DNA of 41,207 nucleotides, from positions 1-41,207 of the forward strand of contig CATONV010000015.1 of NCBI GenBank assembly GCA_951801655.1, read 5' to 3'. The stretch is from an uncultured Oscillospiraceae bacterium. GTDB taxonomy: Bacteria; Bacillota; Clostridia; Oscillospirales; Oscillospiraceae. A model generated the notes under the pieces. The model was not told the DNA's origin and did not search any database. It worked only from the letters and a program-made list of their open reading frames with translations. The position numbers and the translations under genes are program-made. Numbering within the stretch: the first letter of the stretch is position 1; each line of letters opens with the position of its first letter. Shown one piece after another: positions 7,390 through 15,571 of the stretch.

Positions 7390-8082
7390 TTACCCCGCCG
7401 TCCCCAACTCAAATTTATACCCCACGCCCCACACAGTCTTCAGCCGCCACTGGTCGCTGACGCCCTCCAGCTTCTCCCGCAGACGCTTGATGTGGACGTC
7501 CACCGTGCGGCTGTCGCCGAAGTAGTCAAAGCCCCATACCTCGTCCAGCAGCTGGTTTCGGGTAAACACCCGGTTGGGGGAGGAGGCCAGGTGGAACAGC
7601 AGCTCCAGCTCCTTGGGGGGCGTGTCCACCCGCTGGCCGTCCACCAGCAGCTCGTAGGAATCCAGGTTGATCACCAGCTTGTCAAAGGACAGCTTTTTTT
7701 CTCCCGTCTCCTCCTCCACGCCGCTGCGGCGCAGCACGGCGTGGATGCGAGCCAGTACCTCCTTCATCTCAAAGGGCTTTACGATGTAGTCGTCCGCCCC
7801 CTGTTCCAGGCCGGACACCTTGTCCTCTGTCTCTCCCTTGGCGGTCAGCATGATTACCGGGGTCTTGTCCCCCTCCCGGATCTTTTTCAGCACGGACCAG
7901 CCGTCCATAATGGGCAGCATAATGTCCAGCAGCACCAGATCGGGCTGGAAGGAGCGGAACAGCTCCACTCCCTTTCCGCCGTCCTTGGCCACATGGGTCT
8001 CGAAGCCCTCTTTCTCCAAGTAGAGGTGGAGCAGCTCTGCGATGTTGGCGTCATCCTCGACGATCAGGACTTTTTTCGGCAT
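7390..8082 (-). CDS. OmpR/PhoB-family response regulator
   Basis: A 230-aa transcription factor with an N-terminal receiver (phospho-acceptor Asp53 in LLDIMLP, Thr80, Lys102 in YIVKPF, acidic pair near residues 10-11) and a C-terminal winged helix of the PhoB type (SRTVDVHIKRLREKLE, then WGVGYKF). Start: ATG with GAGGTG 7 nt upstream. It heads the minus-strand block RR-kinase-HtrA-NUDIX-unknown. Its promoter carries TTTAC-N6-TTCAC repeats 20 bp before TATAAT, matching the promoters of small RNAs A and B, so autoregulation is likely. PhoP, WalR, CssR and CiaR all belong to this family; residues visible here do not decide among them. Confidence 0.95.
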   Translation of the reverse strand: MPKKVLIVEDDANIAELLHLYLEKEGFETHVAKDGGKGVELFRSFQPDLVLLDIMLPIMDGWSVLKKIREGDKTPVIMLTAKGETEDKVSGLEQGADDYIVKPFEMKEVLARIHAVLRRSGVEEETGEKKLSFDKLVINLDSYELLVDGQRVDTPPKELELLFHLASSPNRVFTRNQLLDEVWGFDYFGDSRTVDVHIKRLREKLEGVSDQWRLKTVWGVGYKFELGTAG

Positions 8083-8122
8083 AAAACGGCACCTCGCTTT
8101 TATATAAACGTATATGTTAGAA

Positions 8123-8159
8123 GGGTGCGACGACTCGGCGCGCCGGGGTCGTCGCGCCC
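8123..8159 (-). promoter_or_regulatory. Long hairpin in the response-regulator 5' UTR
   Basis: A 12-bp stem (GGGTGCGACGAC with GTCGTCGCGCCC, one G-T wobble) encloses a 13-nt loop that is itself a CGGCGCGCCG palindrome. It lies in the ~100-nt leader between the predicted start (near 8185) and the gene. No T-run follows, so it may stabilise the message or be a GC-repeat insertion. Confidence 0.5.
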
Positions 8160-8191
8160 TTCACGGCGTCTCTCTATATCGTGTCGTCTCT

Positions 8192-8233
8192 ATTATAGCG
8201 CAAAAAAGGAGGCTTGGGTGAATAATCTGTAAA
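8192..8233 (-). promoter_or_regulatory. Autoregulated promoter of the response-regulator operon
   Basis: On the minus strand TTTAC (8229-8233) and TTCAC (8218-8222) lie exactly 11 bp apart; 20 bp after the second comes the -10 TATAAT (8192-8197). There is no -35 hexamer. The layout matches the two small-RNA promoters (21 bp there), which points to one activator, probably the regulator encoded just downstream. The first repeat abuts the CDF stop codon. Confidence 0.7.
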
Positions 8234-9409
8234 TTAGGGCGTTTTTCTTCCCTCCACATAGGAGTGATCCACCTGGATCACCGGAAAATACCGGTCGGAC
8301 AGCTGCTTGATGCGCTGAGTCAGCTCTCCCCGCACCTGCGCGTCGGACAGGCAGAAACCATAGGGGGCCACCACGTCAAACAGAAGGTTGGTGTGGATGG
8401 GGCCAGCGGTAATACGGAAGTCGTGAATGGTGAGACAGGGGTCCAGGTCGCGGGCCAGCTGCGCCACCTGTTGGCGCAGGGCCTCGGTGCGCCCGTCCCG
8501 CACCACCGGGTCCATATGGATGGAGGTCTCGATGTGGTGTTTGGCCTTCAGCTCTCTCTCAATATGGTCGATCACGTCGTGGATCTCCAGCAGGTCGCCA
8601 TCGGCGGGCACTTCGGCGTGGAGGGACATCATGGCCCGACCGGGACCATAGTCGTGGTAGACCAAGTCATGGATGCCCAGGATGTAGTCGTGACCCAAAA
8701 CGATGCGGTCGATATCGGCGGCCAGCTCGGGGTCCATGGGCCGGCCCAACAGGGGGTCGATGGTCTCCTTGGCGGCCCCCCAGCCGGTCCGCAGAATAAA
8801 CAGGGCCACAGCCAGCCCCAGCCAGCCGTCCAGGGGCAGGCGCAGGAAATGTCCAACGGTCAGTCCCAGCAGCAAAGTGCCTGTGGCGGCGCAGTCAGAC
8901 AGAGAGTCGGCGGCAGTGGCGGCCAGGGCCGGGGACTGGATGGCTTTGGACAGCCCCCGATTAAAGAAGAACATCCACAGCTTCACCCCGATGGAGGCGG
9001 CCAGAATACCCGCCGACACAACGGAAAAATCCACCGATTCCGGACGGAGGATTTTTTCCGCTGACGATTTGGCCAGCTCCAGTCCTACCAGCAGAATCAG
9101 CATGGATACTGCCAGTCCGGCCAGATACTCCATCCGGCCGTGGCCAAAGGGGTGCTCCTCATCCGCCTCCCGTCCGGCCAGACGAAAGCCCACCAGGGTC
9201 ACCACCGAGGAGGCCGCGTCAGACAGATTGTTAAAGGCGTCGGCAGTGACGGCGATGGAGGCCGTGAGAAGGCCAGCCGCCAGCTTGCTCAGGAAGAGAA
9301 GCAGATTCAAAGCAATGCCGATCCCGCCGGACCGTACACCGCACCGCCTGCGGGTGTCGGGGTCCTGAGGGTCCCCGCCCCGAAGACAAAAACGGATAAA
9401 AAAGTCCAC
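8234..9409 (-). CDS. Cation diffusion facilitator (CDF) metal exporter, Mn-type motifs
   Basis: A 391-aa CDF transporter that would export divalent metal from the cytoplasm in exchange for protons. Six transmembrane helices are followed by a long cytoplasmic domain with two ferredoxin-like metal-binding modules. The intramembrane site reads N60-x3-D64 (DAFNNLSD) in TM2 and D168-x3-D172 (DSLSD) in TM5, the pattern associated with Mn-exporting CDFs rather than the H/D pattern of Zn exporters. A GTG start at 9407-9409 is chosen because AGGTGG lies 9 nt upstream and homologues start at this point; an ATG 14 codons earlier has no such site. A DtxR/MntR-type regulator lies at 38417. Confidence 0.9.
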   Translation of the reverse strand: MDFFIRFCLRGGDPQDPDTRRRCGVRSGGIGIALNLLLFLSKLAAGLLTASIAVTADAFNNLSDAASSVVTLVGFRLAGREADEEHPFGHGRMEYLAGLAVSMLILLVGLELAKSSAEKILRPESVDFSVVSAGILAASIGVKLWMFFFNRGLSKAIQSPALAATAADSLSDCAATGTLLLGLTVGHFLRLPLDGWLGLAVALFILRTGWGAAKETIDPLLGRPMDPELAADIDRIVLGHDYILGIHDLVYHDYGPGRAMMSLHAEVPADGDLLEIHDVIDHIERELKAKHHIETSIHMDPVVRDGRTEALRQQVAQLARDLDPCLTIHDFRITAGPIHTNLLFDVVAPYGFCLSDAQVRGELTQRIKQLSDRYFPVIQVDHSYVEGRKTP

Positions 9410-9838
9410 GAAAAGAACCCACCTCACAGTAGAAAAATTGAAAGGCCACATAATATTTCTGGTCTTATAATCTTTTTATTTTCTCATATATCTTCTTTTC
9501 TGTCAAGAAAAGATTCCGATAAGAATTTAAAAAAAGAAATGTTCTATGCAAAAAACAAGAACCGTGTACAGTTTAAAATCAGTTGTCCTTTTATGACGGA
9601 CAAATTGTTTTTTGGCGCCCCCTTGTGCAAAAAGACGAATCAATCATAGCTCACGAAACTCCATCTTGTCAATGTGCTTGCTTTTTGGATAAAGCTATGC
9701 TACAATAGCCAAACTGCGTCCTCATTCTCGGGGAGAGCGTGCAAATAGCGCGGAAGGGAGGAGAGAGAACCGCTTTAAACTGTACGCCGCAGAAACACAC
9801 GAGGACATACATTTTGAAAGCTTGAAGGAGAGAAATCA
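9410..9838. promoter_or_regulatory. AT-rich divergent intergenic region with two promoters
   Basis: This 429-bp region is much more AT-rich than its surroundings and holds no gene I can support. For the CDF gene a minus-strand TTGACA (9501-9506) is followed 17 bp later by GAAAAT (9478-9483). For the AbgT transporter a plus-strand TTGCTT (9678-9683) is followed 17 bp later by TACAAT (9701-9706), leaving a ~125-nt leader. No riboswitch was recognised in that leader. Confidence 0.65.
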
Positions 9839-11431
9839 ATGGCAAAAAACAAAGACATCCAGAAGGTCAGCATGTATGACCGCTGGCTCAACGGCATCGA
9901 GGCCGTGGGCAACAAGCTGCCCCACCCCGTGGCTCTGTTCGGAATTTTCTGTCTGTTCATCATCGTCATCTCCGCCATCTGCGCCGCTCTGGGCGTATCC
10001 GCCACCGGCAAGCTGATTGCCAACAATGAGCTGGCAGAGACCACCGTCACCGCCGTCAGCCTGCTGACCAAGGACGGCCTGGCCTACATTTTCTCCCACG
10101 CGGTGAGCAACTTCACCTCCTACGCCCCTCTGGGCATGGTGCTGGTTGCCATGCTGGGCGTGGGCGTGGCCGAGCAGTCCGGCCTGATCAACGCCCTGCT
10201 GAAGCAGACCGTGAAGGCCACCCCCAAGTCCCTGATCACCCCCGTGGTGGTCTTCCTGGGCGTTATGTCCAACATCGCCTCTGACGCGGGCTACGTGGTG
10301 CTGATCCCCCTGGGCGCCATGGTCTTCCGGGCCTACGGCCGTCACCCCATGGCCGGCCTGGCGGCCGCCTTCGCCGGCGTGTCCGGCGGCTTCTCCGCCA
10401 ACCTGCTGGTGGGCACCACCGACCCCCTGCTGGCCGGCATCACCCAGACCGCCGTGTCCATCATCGACCCCAACTACCATGTTCAGGTGATGGGCAACTA
10501 CTGGTTTATGTTCGTCTCCACTTTCCTCATCACCATTGTGGGCACCTTTGTCACCGACAAAATCGTGGAGCCCCGGCTGGAGGCCTTTAGCGGTGAGCTG
10601 CTGGGCGAGGAGGACGCCTCCCTGACCACCATCACCGGCGCCGAGCGCAAGGGCCTGCGCCGGGCCGGCATCACCGCCCTGATCTTTGTGATTATCGTTG
10701 TGGCCTGCTGCATCCCCGCCAACTCCTTCTTCCGGAATGTGAACGGCGCTCTGCTGGGCCGTCCCGCCTCTCCCCTGATCGAGGGCATCGTGGTCCTCAT
10801 CGCCCTGCTGTTCTTCCTGCCCGCCGTGGCCTTTGGCAAGACTGTGGGCACCTTTAAGAACCACCGCGAGGTGTGCAACGCCATGGCCAAGTCCATGTCC
10901 ACCATGGGCTCCTTCCTGGCCCTTGCCTTTGTCTCCTCTCAGTTCATCCAGTACTTCAACTACACCAAGCTGGGCACCATCATCGCTCTGAACGGCGCCA
11001 ACTTCCTGGACTCCATCGACATCGGCCTCATCCCGCTGATGGTCATCTTCGTGCTGTTCTCCGCGTTCATGAACCTGTTCATGGGCTCCGCCTCCGCCAA
11101 GTGGAACATCCTGGCCCCGGTGTTTGTCCCCATGTTCATGCTGCTGGGCTACAGCCCCGAGCTGTCCCAGCTGGCCTACCGCATCGGCGACTCCTGCACC
11201 AATGTCATCACCCCGCTGATGACCTACTTCGCCGTCATCGTGGTCTTTGCCCAGCGCTATGACAAGAAGGCCGGCATCGGCACCATCACCGCCACTATGC
11301 TGCCCTACTCCATCGCCTTCCTGTTCTTCTGGACCGTTATGCTCATCATCTGGCTGGCCATCAGCCAGGCCACCGGCGGCTTCCCGCCCATTGGTATCGA
11401 CACCGGCCTGTTCTATACTCTTGGCGGTTAA
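9839..11431 (+). CDS. AbgT-family transporter
   Basis: A 530-aa polytopic membrane protein of the AbgT family (p-aminobenzoyl-glutamate uptake in E. coli; some members instead export sulfonamides). Family marks include the N-terminal WLNGIEAVGNKLPHP, the N-S-S-like SNIASDAGYVVLIPLGA stretch and the MNLFMGSASAKWNILAPVFVP hairpin, with about 11-13 hydrophobic segments across the protein. The ATG has GAAGGAG upstream. It is followed by a terminator and then an M20 peptidase; in enterobacteria abgT is likewise next to M20 peptidases that split p-aminobenzoyl-glutamate. The real substrate here is uncertain. Confidence 0.88.
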   Translation: MAKNKDIQKVSMYDRWLNGIEAVGNKLPHPVALFGIFCLFIIVISAICAALGVSATGKLIANNELAETTVTAVSLLTKDGLAYIFSHAVSNFTSYAPLGMVLVAMLGVGVAEQSGLINALLKQTVKATPKSLITPVVVFLGVMSNIASDAGYVVLIPLGAMVFRAYGRHPMAGLAAAFAGVSGGFSANLLVGTTDPLLAGITQTAVSIIDPNYHVQVMGNYWFMFVSTFLITIVGTFVTDKIVEPRLEAFSGELLGEEDASLTTITGAERKGLRRAGITALIFVIIVVACCIPANSFFRNVNGALLGRPASPLIEGIVVLIALLFFLPAVAFGKTVGTFKNHREVCNAMAKSMSTMGSFLALAFVSSQFIQYFNYTKLGTIIALNGANFLDSIDIGLIPLMVIFVLFSAFMNLFMGSASAKWNILAPVFVPMFMLLGYSPELSQLAYRIGDSCTNVITPLMTYFAVIVVFAQRYDKKAGIGTITATMLPYSIAFLFFWTVMLIIWLAISQATGGFPPIGIDTGLFYTLGG

Positions 11432-11445
11432 CCATTTCGCGCCCC

Positions 11446-11472
11446 AGGGCGGCCCTCTGGGCCGCCCTTTTT
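11446..11472 (+). terminator. Intrinsic terminator after the AbgT gene
   Basis: AGGGCGGCC and GGCCGCCCT arms around a 5-nt loop are followed by TTTTT. It lies between the transporter and the M20 peptidase, so the second gene is probably read by partial readthrough or its own weak promoter. Confidence 0.8.
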
Positions 11473-11497
11473 AAATGATGATAAGGAGGTCATTCCC

Positions 11498-12604
11498 ATG
11501 ATTAACAAAGAACGCCTGCTCAGCACCTTTTTAGACTATGTCCAGATCGACAGCGAGAGTACCCACGAGGGGGCCATCGCCGCCCGGGTGGCGGAGGACC
11601 TGAAGGCCATCGGCTGTCAGATCTCAGTAGACGACAGCGCCGCCAAAACGGGCAGTGAGACAGGCAATCTGTATGCTGTCCTCCCCGGCAGCATGGAAGA
11701 GGAACCCATCCTCTTCGCCGCCCACATGGACACGGTGGTCCCCGGCGTAGGGGTAAAGCCTGTGATTGAGAACGGCGTCATCCGCAGCAGCGGCGACACC
11801 GTCCTGGGCGGAGACGACAAATCCGGCATCGCCGCCATTGTGGAGGCCCTGCGCACCATCGTGGAAAACAACCTGCCCCACCCCACCATCGAGGCCCTGT
11901 TCACCGTCTGTGAGGAGGTGGGCCTGCGGGGCTCCCGCAATATGGACTACAGCCGCATCACCGCCAAAAAGGCCGCCGTGCTGGATAGCAGCGGCGACGC
12001 CGGCAAGATCATCGTCGCCGCTCCGGGGCAGTACAAGCTGAACGCCGCCGTCATCGGCCGCCGGGCCCACGCCGGCGTGGCCCCCGAGGAGGGCATCAGC
12101 GCCATCCAAGTCCTCTGCGAGGCCGTTTCCAACATGAAGCTGCTTCGTATTGACGAGGAGACCACCGCCAACATCGGGACTATCTCCGCCCAGTACGCCA
12201 CCAACATTGTCCCTGAGAGAGCGGAGCTGGTGGGCGAGTGCCGCAGCCGCCGGGACGACAAGCTGGAGGCCCAGGGCAGACACATGATGGACTGTCTCCA
12301 GGCCGCCTGCGACAAATTTGGGGCCACTCTTGAGGGCGGCCTGACCAAGGCCTACAGCGCCTACTCCTATACGGAGGACGACCCCTTTGTTCAGGAACTG
12401 ATGGCCGCCTGCCGCAAGGCAGGTCTGGAGCCCACTCTGGCCGCCAGCGGCGGCGGCAGCGACGCCAACAATATGAGTACCCACGGCCTGAAAGCACTGG
12501 TACTGGGCACCGGCATGGCCAAGGTCCATACCGTTCAGGAGGAAATCACCGTTAAAAATCTGGAGGACACCGCCGCCCTAGTGCTGGCCATCGCCGCCAA
12601 ATAA
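11498..12604 (+). CDS. M20 family metallopeptidase (PepT-like)
   Basis: A 368-aa zinc aminopeptidase-type enzyme related to tripeptidase T. Metal-site motifs are visible: HMDTV (about residue 76), GGDDKSG, the catalytic EEVG, and the dimerisation domain begins near GQYKLNAAVIGRRAHAG. GGGSDANN near the C-terminus is the usual last loop of the family. The ATG has AAGGAGG 8 nt upstream. Paired with the AbgT transporter 66 bp away, it could hydrolyse an imported acyl-glutamate or small peptide. PepT-like (PepT-2) assignment is favoured over carboxypeptidase G2 or AbgA/B, but substrate specificity is inferred. Confidence 0.88.
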   Translation: MINKERLLSTFLDYVQIDSESTHEGAIAARVAEDLKAIGCQISVDDSAAKTGSETGNLYAVLPGSMEEEPILFAAHMDTVVPGVGVKPVIENGVIRSSGDTVLGGDDKSGIAAIVEALRTIVENNLPHPTIEALFTVCEEVGLRGSRNMDYSRITAKKAAVLDSSGDAGKIIVAAPGQYKLNAAVIGRRAHAGVAPEEGISAIQVLCEAVSNMKLLRIDEETTANIGTISAQYATNIVPERAELVGECRSRRDDKLEAQGRHMMDCLQAACDKFGATLEGGLTKAYSAYSYTEDDPFVQELMAACRKAGLEPTLAASGGGSDANNMSTHGLKALVLGTGMAKVHTVQEEITVKNLEDTAALVLAIAAK

Positions 12605-12643
12605 GACGGACAAATGAGAGGATAGGAAAATCGTACGCAAATG

Positions 12644-12697
12644 TTCACAAAAAGTTCATCGCCGCGTCATGATTTAGCCGCATTCATATTTTATGAT
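12644..12697 (+). promoter_or_regulatory. Activator-type promoter of small RNA B with 11-bp direct repeats
   Basis: TTCAC (12644-12648), TTCAT (12655-12659) and GTCAT (12666-12670) lie exactly 11 bp apart, then 21 bp to the -10 TATGAT (12692-12697). No -35 hexamer is seen. It shares ACAAAAAGTTCA, GCCGCATT and TATTTTATGAT with the promoter of small RNA A at identical spacing, so the two were duplicated as a unit and keep the same control. Confidence 0.72.
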
Positions 12698-12703
12698 GAT
12701 ACC

Positions 12704-12795
12704 GTAGTCAAGTGAATGAAATGTATCTCCTTTCTCTCTCCTTTACAACACACAGGCAAAACGTCCCGGTTAATCGCCGGGGCGTTTTGCCGTTT
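12704..12795 (+). ncRNA. Predicted small RNA, copy B
   Basis: A predicted ~92-nt paralogue of small RNA A. It should start at GTAG near 12704, carries the shared ATGTATCTCC followed by C/U-rich CTCTCCTTT and ACAACACACAGG, and ends in a 15-bp stem (12755-12769/12777-12791, one T-G wobble, 7-nt loop) and a short T-run. The stem differs in sequence from that of copy A while its strength is kept, as expected for a functional terminator. A 5' hairpin like that of copy A is weak or absent. It lies between the M20 peptidase and a convergent LCP gene, with a second terminator at 12804. Confidence 0.75.
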
Positions 12796-12803
12796 ATAGA
12801 GAG

Positions 12804-12836
12804 AAAAACCCGCGGCCCGTCGGGCCGCGGGTTTTA
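12804..12836. terminator. Bidirectional intrinsic terminator
   Basis: A 14-bp stem, AAAACCCGCGGCCC with GGGCCGCGGGTTTT around a 3-nt loop, gives T-runs on both strands. It ends the LCP gene on the minus strand (stop at 12838) and backs up the end of small RNA B on the plus strand. Confidence 0.88.
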
Positions 12837-12837
12837 T

Positions 12838-13992
12838 TCAGCTGTGGTAGCCGTCCGCTTTGGCAATGTTCATATCCTTCAGTGTCAGGTCCCGGTCGTA
12901 GGGGTTGATCAGCTGGTTGACAGTCTCCAGTGTCTTCTCCGGGTCCAGCTCATAGCAGTATTTGTACCCCCGGTATTTTCCAAAACCGTTGCCCTCCAAG
13001 GTGGCCGTCTCTACGGCGGAGGAGGGGTCCAGGTTAACGGCCTGTCCTGCAAAATACATCATGTTGTCCAGCGACAGGTCGGTGGACACATTCTTGTTAA
13101 AGATCTCCACAAAACCCTTTATTTTGGTAATATTGTTCCAGGACAGCACCTTTTTGGCCAGCGCCACCAGCAGCTTCTGCTGGGTCTGGGTGCGCCCGGT
13201 GTCTGAGTAGCCGCTGCCGTCGTTGTTCTTCCGGAAACGGGCCACCTCCATGGCCTGCTGGCCGCTCAGCTTCCGCTGCCCCTCCTTGTAGTGGATGGAC
13301 AGGTCCTGATAGGGGTCGTCGTAGTCCATGTCGCAGGGGATGTAGAAGTCCACCCCGCCCAAGTAATCCACCAGGGTGATAAAACCCCCGATGTTCACCT
13401 TCACATAGCCGTCAATGGGAATACCCAGCATCTCAGACACATCCTCTACCCGCTGCTCCACGCCTCCCTTGCCATAGACCAGGTGGGGGTTTCCGCTCTC
13501 CCGGGCCACCAGGGTGTCTCTGGGAATGGATACCACCCCCACAGTCTGCTTCACTGTGTCGTAGCACATCACCATCATGGTGTCAGTGCGGTAACCCTCT
13601 TTGTCCGTAGCGGCCAGGAAGATGGTGTATACCCCCTCCCGGCGCTTCAAAGCGGGCTCCACGGCGGCGTCGCCCGTCGTTCCCGTCGTGCCGGCGTCCG
13701 CGCTGAAATTGGGGCCCAGCGCCTGCCCTGTTCCGTTCTGAGGGGGCTTTGGCGGTTGCTTCTGCTCCGGGGCCCGAACGATCAGGGAAACGCCAATATA
13801 AACCGCCACAATAAGGGCGGAGAGGATTACAATTGCCTTGTAAAAACCCATAGCCACCGACGCTGCTCCGCCCCGTTTGGCCTTTTTCTGCCGCCGGGAT
13901 GGCGCGGCACGTCTGGGGGCGGCGCGCCGCAAAGGCGGATCATCCCGATAATCCGACCGCCGTCGGCGCACGTTCATATATCTCTCTTCCAC
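12838..13992 (-). CDS. LytR-CpsA-Psr (LCP) family cell-wall ligase
   Basis: A 384-aa membrane protein. LCP enzymes transfer lipid-linked anionic polymers (teichoic acid, capsule or other glycan) to peptidoglycan on the outer face of the membrane. A basic, arginine-rich cytoplasmic tail (1-45) is followed by one transmembrane segment (about 46-70), a proline/threonine linker and the LCP domain with DTMMVMCYD, VGVVSIPRDTLV and GQQAMEVARFRKNN containing the conserved Asp and Arg residues. The GTG start (13990-13992) has GGAGGG six bases upstream. Its promoter is TTGCCG-N17-TATACT at 14025-14053. Confidence 0.9.
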   Translation of the reverse strand: MEERYMNVRRRRSDYRDDPPLRRAAPRRAAPSRRQKKAKRGGAASVAMGFYKAIVILSALIVAVYIGVSLIVRAPEQKQPPKPPQNGTGQALGPNFSADAGTTGTTGDAAVEPALKRREGVYTIFLAATDKEGYRTDTMMVMCYDTVKQTVGVVSIPRDTLVARESGNPHLVYGKGGVEQRVEDVSEMLGIPIDGYVKVNIGGFITLVDYLGGVDFYIPCDMDYDDPYQDLSIHYKEGQRKLSGQQAMEVARFRKNNDGSGYSDTGRTQTQQKLLVALAKKVLSWNNITKIKGFVEIFNKNVSTDLSLDNMMYFAGQAVNLDPSSAVETATLEGNGFGKYRGYKYCYELDPEKTLETVNQLINPYDRDLTLKDMNIAKADGYHS

Positions 13993-14024
13993 CGGGTTCC
14001 CTCCCCAGAAAGTCGTTCTTTTCC

Positions 14025-14053
14025 AGTATAATCATTCCGACCTTTTTCGGCAA
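14025..14053 (-). promoter_or_regulatory. Sigma-A promoter of the LCP gene
   Basis: Minus-strand TTGCCG (14048-14053) and TATACT (14025-14030) are 17 bp apart, 32 bp before the GTG start. Confidence 0.7.
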
Positions 14054-14134
14054 GGGGAAAACACCGCAATTCATAAAAAATTAAGAATTATGTAACCTTG
14101 AGCAGCCCGTCCTTCCGGACGGGCCACCCTATCG

Positions 14135-15571
14135 TTACATAGTTTCTTCCACCATTTCCCACACCTGTCGGGCGGTCAGGCCGTCGCAGCGGTAGGAGAC
14201 CAGCGTCCCGTCAGAGTGGAGAACATCAAAGGAGTAGGTCATCCCGCCGGTGTCATGCTCCCGGCCTCTGGCCTCTACGATGGCCAGAGACATGTCCTCC
14301 GCCCGGAAGGCGGGGGCGTTCACTGTCTCCCAGTATTTCTCAGGCACGCTGTCGCACCAGGGGATGGGGTAGAGTCTCAGGTCATAGGTCTCCGGTTCAT
14401 CGGGAGACGTGAGGTGATAGGGATAGGTTCCGTCCCGGTAGACGCACACCTCTACGTTGTCATACTCCCGGCTCCAGCGGACGAAGAGAATATTTCGCGT
14501 GCCCTCCTGATAGCTGAGGCGGCCATAGAACTCCTTGTTCCCGGCATAAGTGCTGTAGCCCTCCGGCTCGGAGGTGGGCAGATAGGGGGCAAAGTCCGAT
14601 TCTTCCCGGGCCTGTGCCAGGGTGGAAAACTCCTCCTCCCGCCAGGCGGGGACGCTTTCGGCTGTTTTCAGGTGGTCCAGGTACAGCCCGCCGGCCTCTA
14701 TCAGGGCCTGGCGGACAAAAAACGTGTTGAACAAAGCCTCTCTCTCCAGGCTGCCGCCGTTATTCCAGGCGTTGTTCCAGTTCTTAAACCGGACGCCGAT
14801 ATCGTTTTGGGTCATAAACTCGCTGCCGCAGATATAGTCCGTGATATCGTCGCCGTCCCGGTCGTAGGCCTGACTCCAGCCGACAATCTCCACACCGTTG
14901 AACTCGCTGAGCCCGTCCCCTCGGTTCAGGTCAATACAGCAGGTGATGGGCAGCGTCCCCAGGCGCAGCTCCAGCTCAAAGCCAGCCCGCCCCTTTTCCC
15001 CCCAGAGGGTCAGCTCCATCAGTTGTCCCTGACCGTCGTACCAGGCATAGCCGTGAAGGGTGTAGCCGTCCCAAAACAGCGTCCAGGGCAGGTCGGCCTG
15101 TTCCGCTTCTGGTTTTCCATCGAGGCCCCAGAAGATGTCCTGAATCTCCTCCTTTGTCAGGTCCACGGTAAAGCTCCCCGGGGCATAGACACGGGAGACG
15201 TCTGCCTGGAGCCAGTCCGAGATATCCTGGTAGTTGATAGCGGGAATCATGGGGGGCATCAGACTTTCGCCATATATTAACGGGCTGTCCACCACAAACA
15301 GGTCGCCCGGCCCCACCACATCTGTCTCCCCGGGCAGAGGGTCATAGTCGGCGGCAAACTGGCCGGAACTCTGCCCCGGACCGAGAGCCGTTTGGGACTG
15401 GAGGGCCAGCTTCCACACCCCCATGCCGACAATCAGGACGGCGCAGGCGGCCAGTGCTCCGTATGTGATCCAGGGACGGACGGACTTTTTCTCCGGTTCC
15501 AAATTCAGCATTTTTTCGTGGGCCGCCGGAGAAATTTCCTGCCGGTCCATATACGAATTGTAATGTTTCAT
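14135..15571 (-). CDS. Anti-sigma factor-like membrane protein
   Basis: A 478-aa protein with a short cytoplasmic N-terminus (1-33), one transmembrane segment (about 34-55) and a large extracytoplasmic part of about 420 aa that I do not recognise as a named domain. It resembles clostridial ECF-linked anti-sigma proteins: it starts at an ATG (15569-15571, AGGAG upstream) overlapping the sigma gene stop by ATGA, and the N-terminus (MDRQEISPAAHEKMLNLE) is a plausible sigma-binding helix. It probably holds the sigma factor at the membrane and releases it on an envelope signal. No zinc-finger (ZAS) motif is present, so the assignment rests mainly on context. Confidence 0.72.
   Translation of the reverse strand: MKHYNSYMDRQEISPAAHEKMLNLEPEKKSVRPWITYGALAACAVLIVGMGVWKLALQSQTALGPGQSSGQFAADYDPLPGETDVVGPGDLFVVDSPLIYGESLMPPMIPAINYQDISDWLQADVSRVYAPGSFTVDLTKEEIQDIFWGLDGKPEAEQADLPWTLFWDGYTLHGYAWYDGQGQLMELTLWGEKGRAGFELELRLGTLPITCCIDLNRGDGLSEFNGVEIVGWSQAYDRDGDDITDYICGSEFMTQNDIGVRFKNWNNAWNNGGSLEREALFNTFFVRQALIEAGGLYLDHLKTAESVPAWREEEFSTLAQAREESDFAPYLPTSEPEGYSTYAGNKEFYGRLSYQEGTRNILFVRWSREYDNVEVCVYRDGTYPYHLTSPDEPETYDLRLYPIPWCDSVPEKYWETVNAPAFRAEDMSLAIVEARGREHDTGGMTYSFDVLHSDGTLVSYRCDGLTARQVWEMVEETM

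Noticed and set aside
9713-9838. Riboswitch in the ~125-nt leader of the AbgT transporter
   Set aside because: No known aptamer consensus or terminator/anti-terminator pair could be seen.
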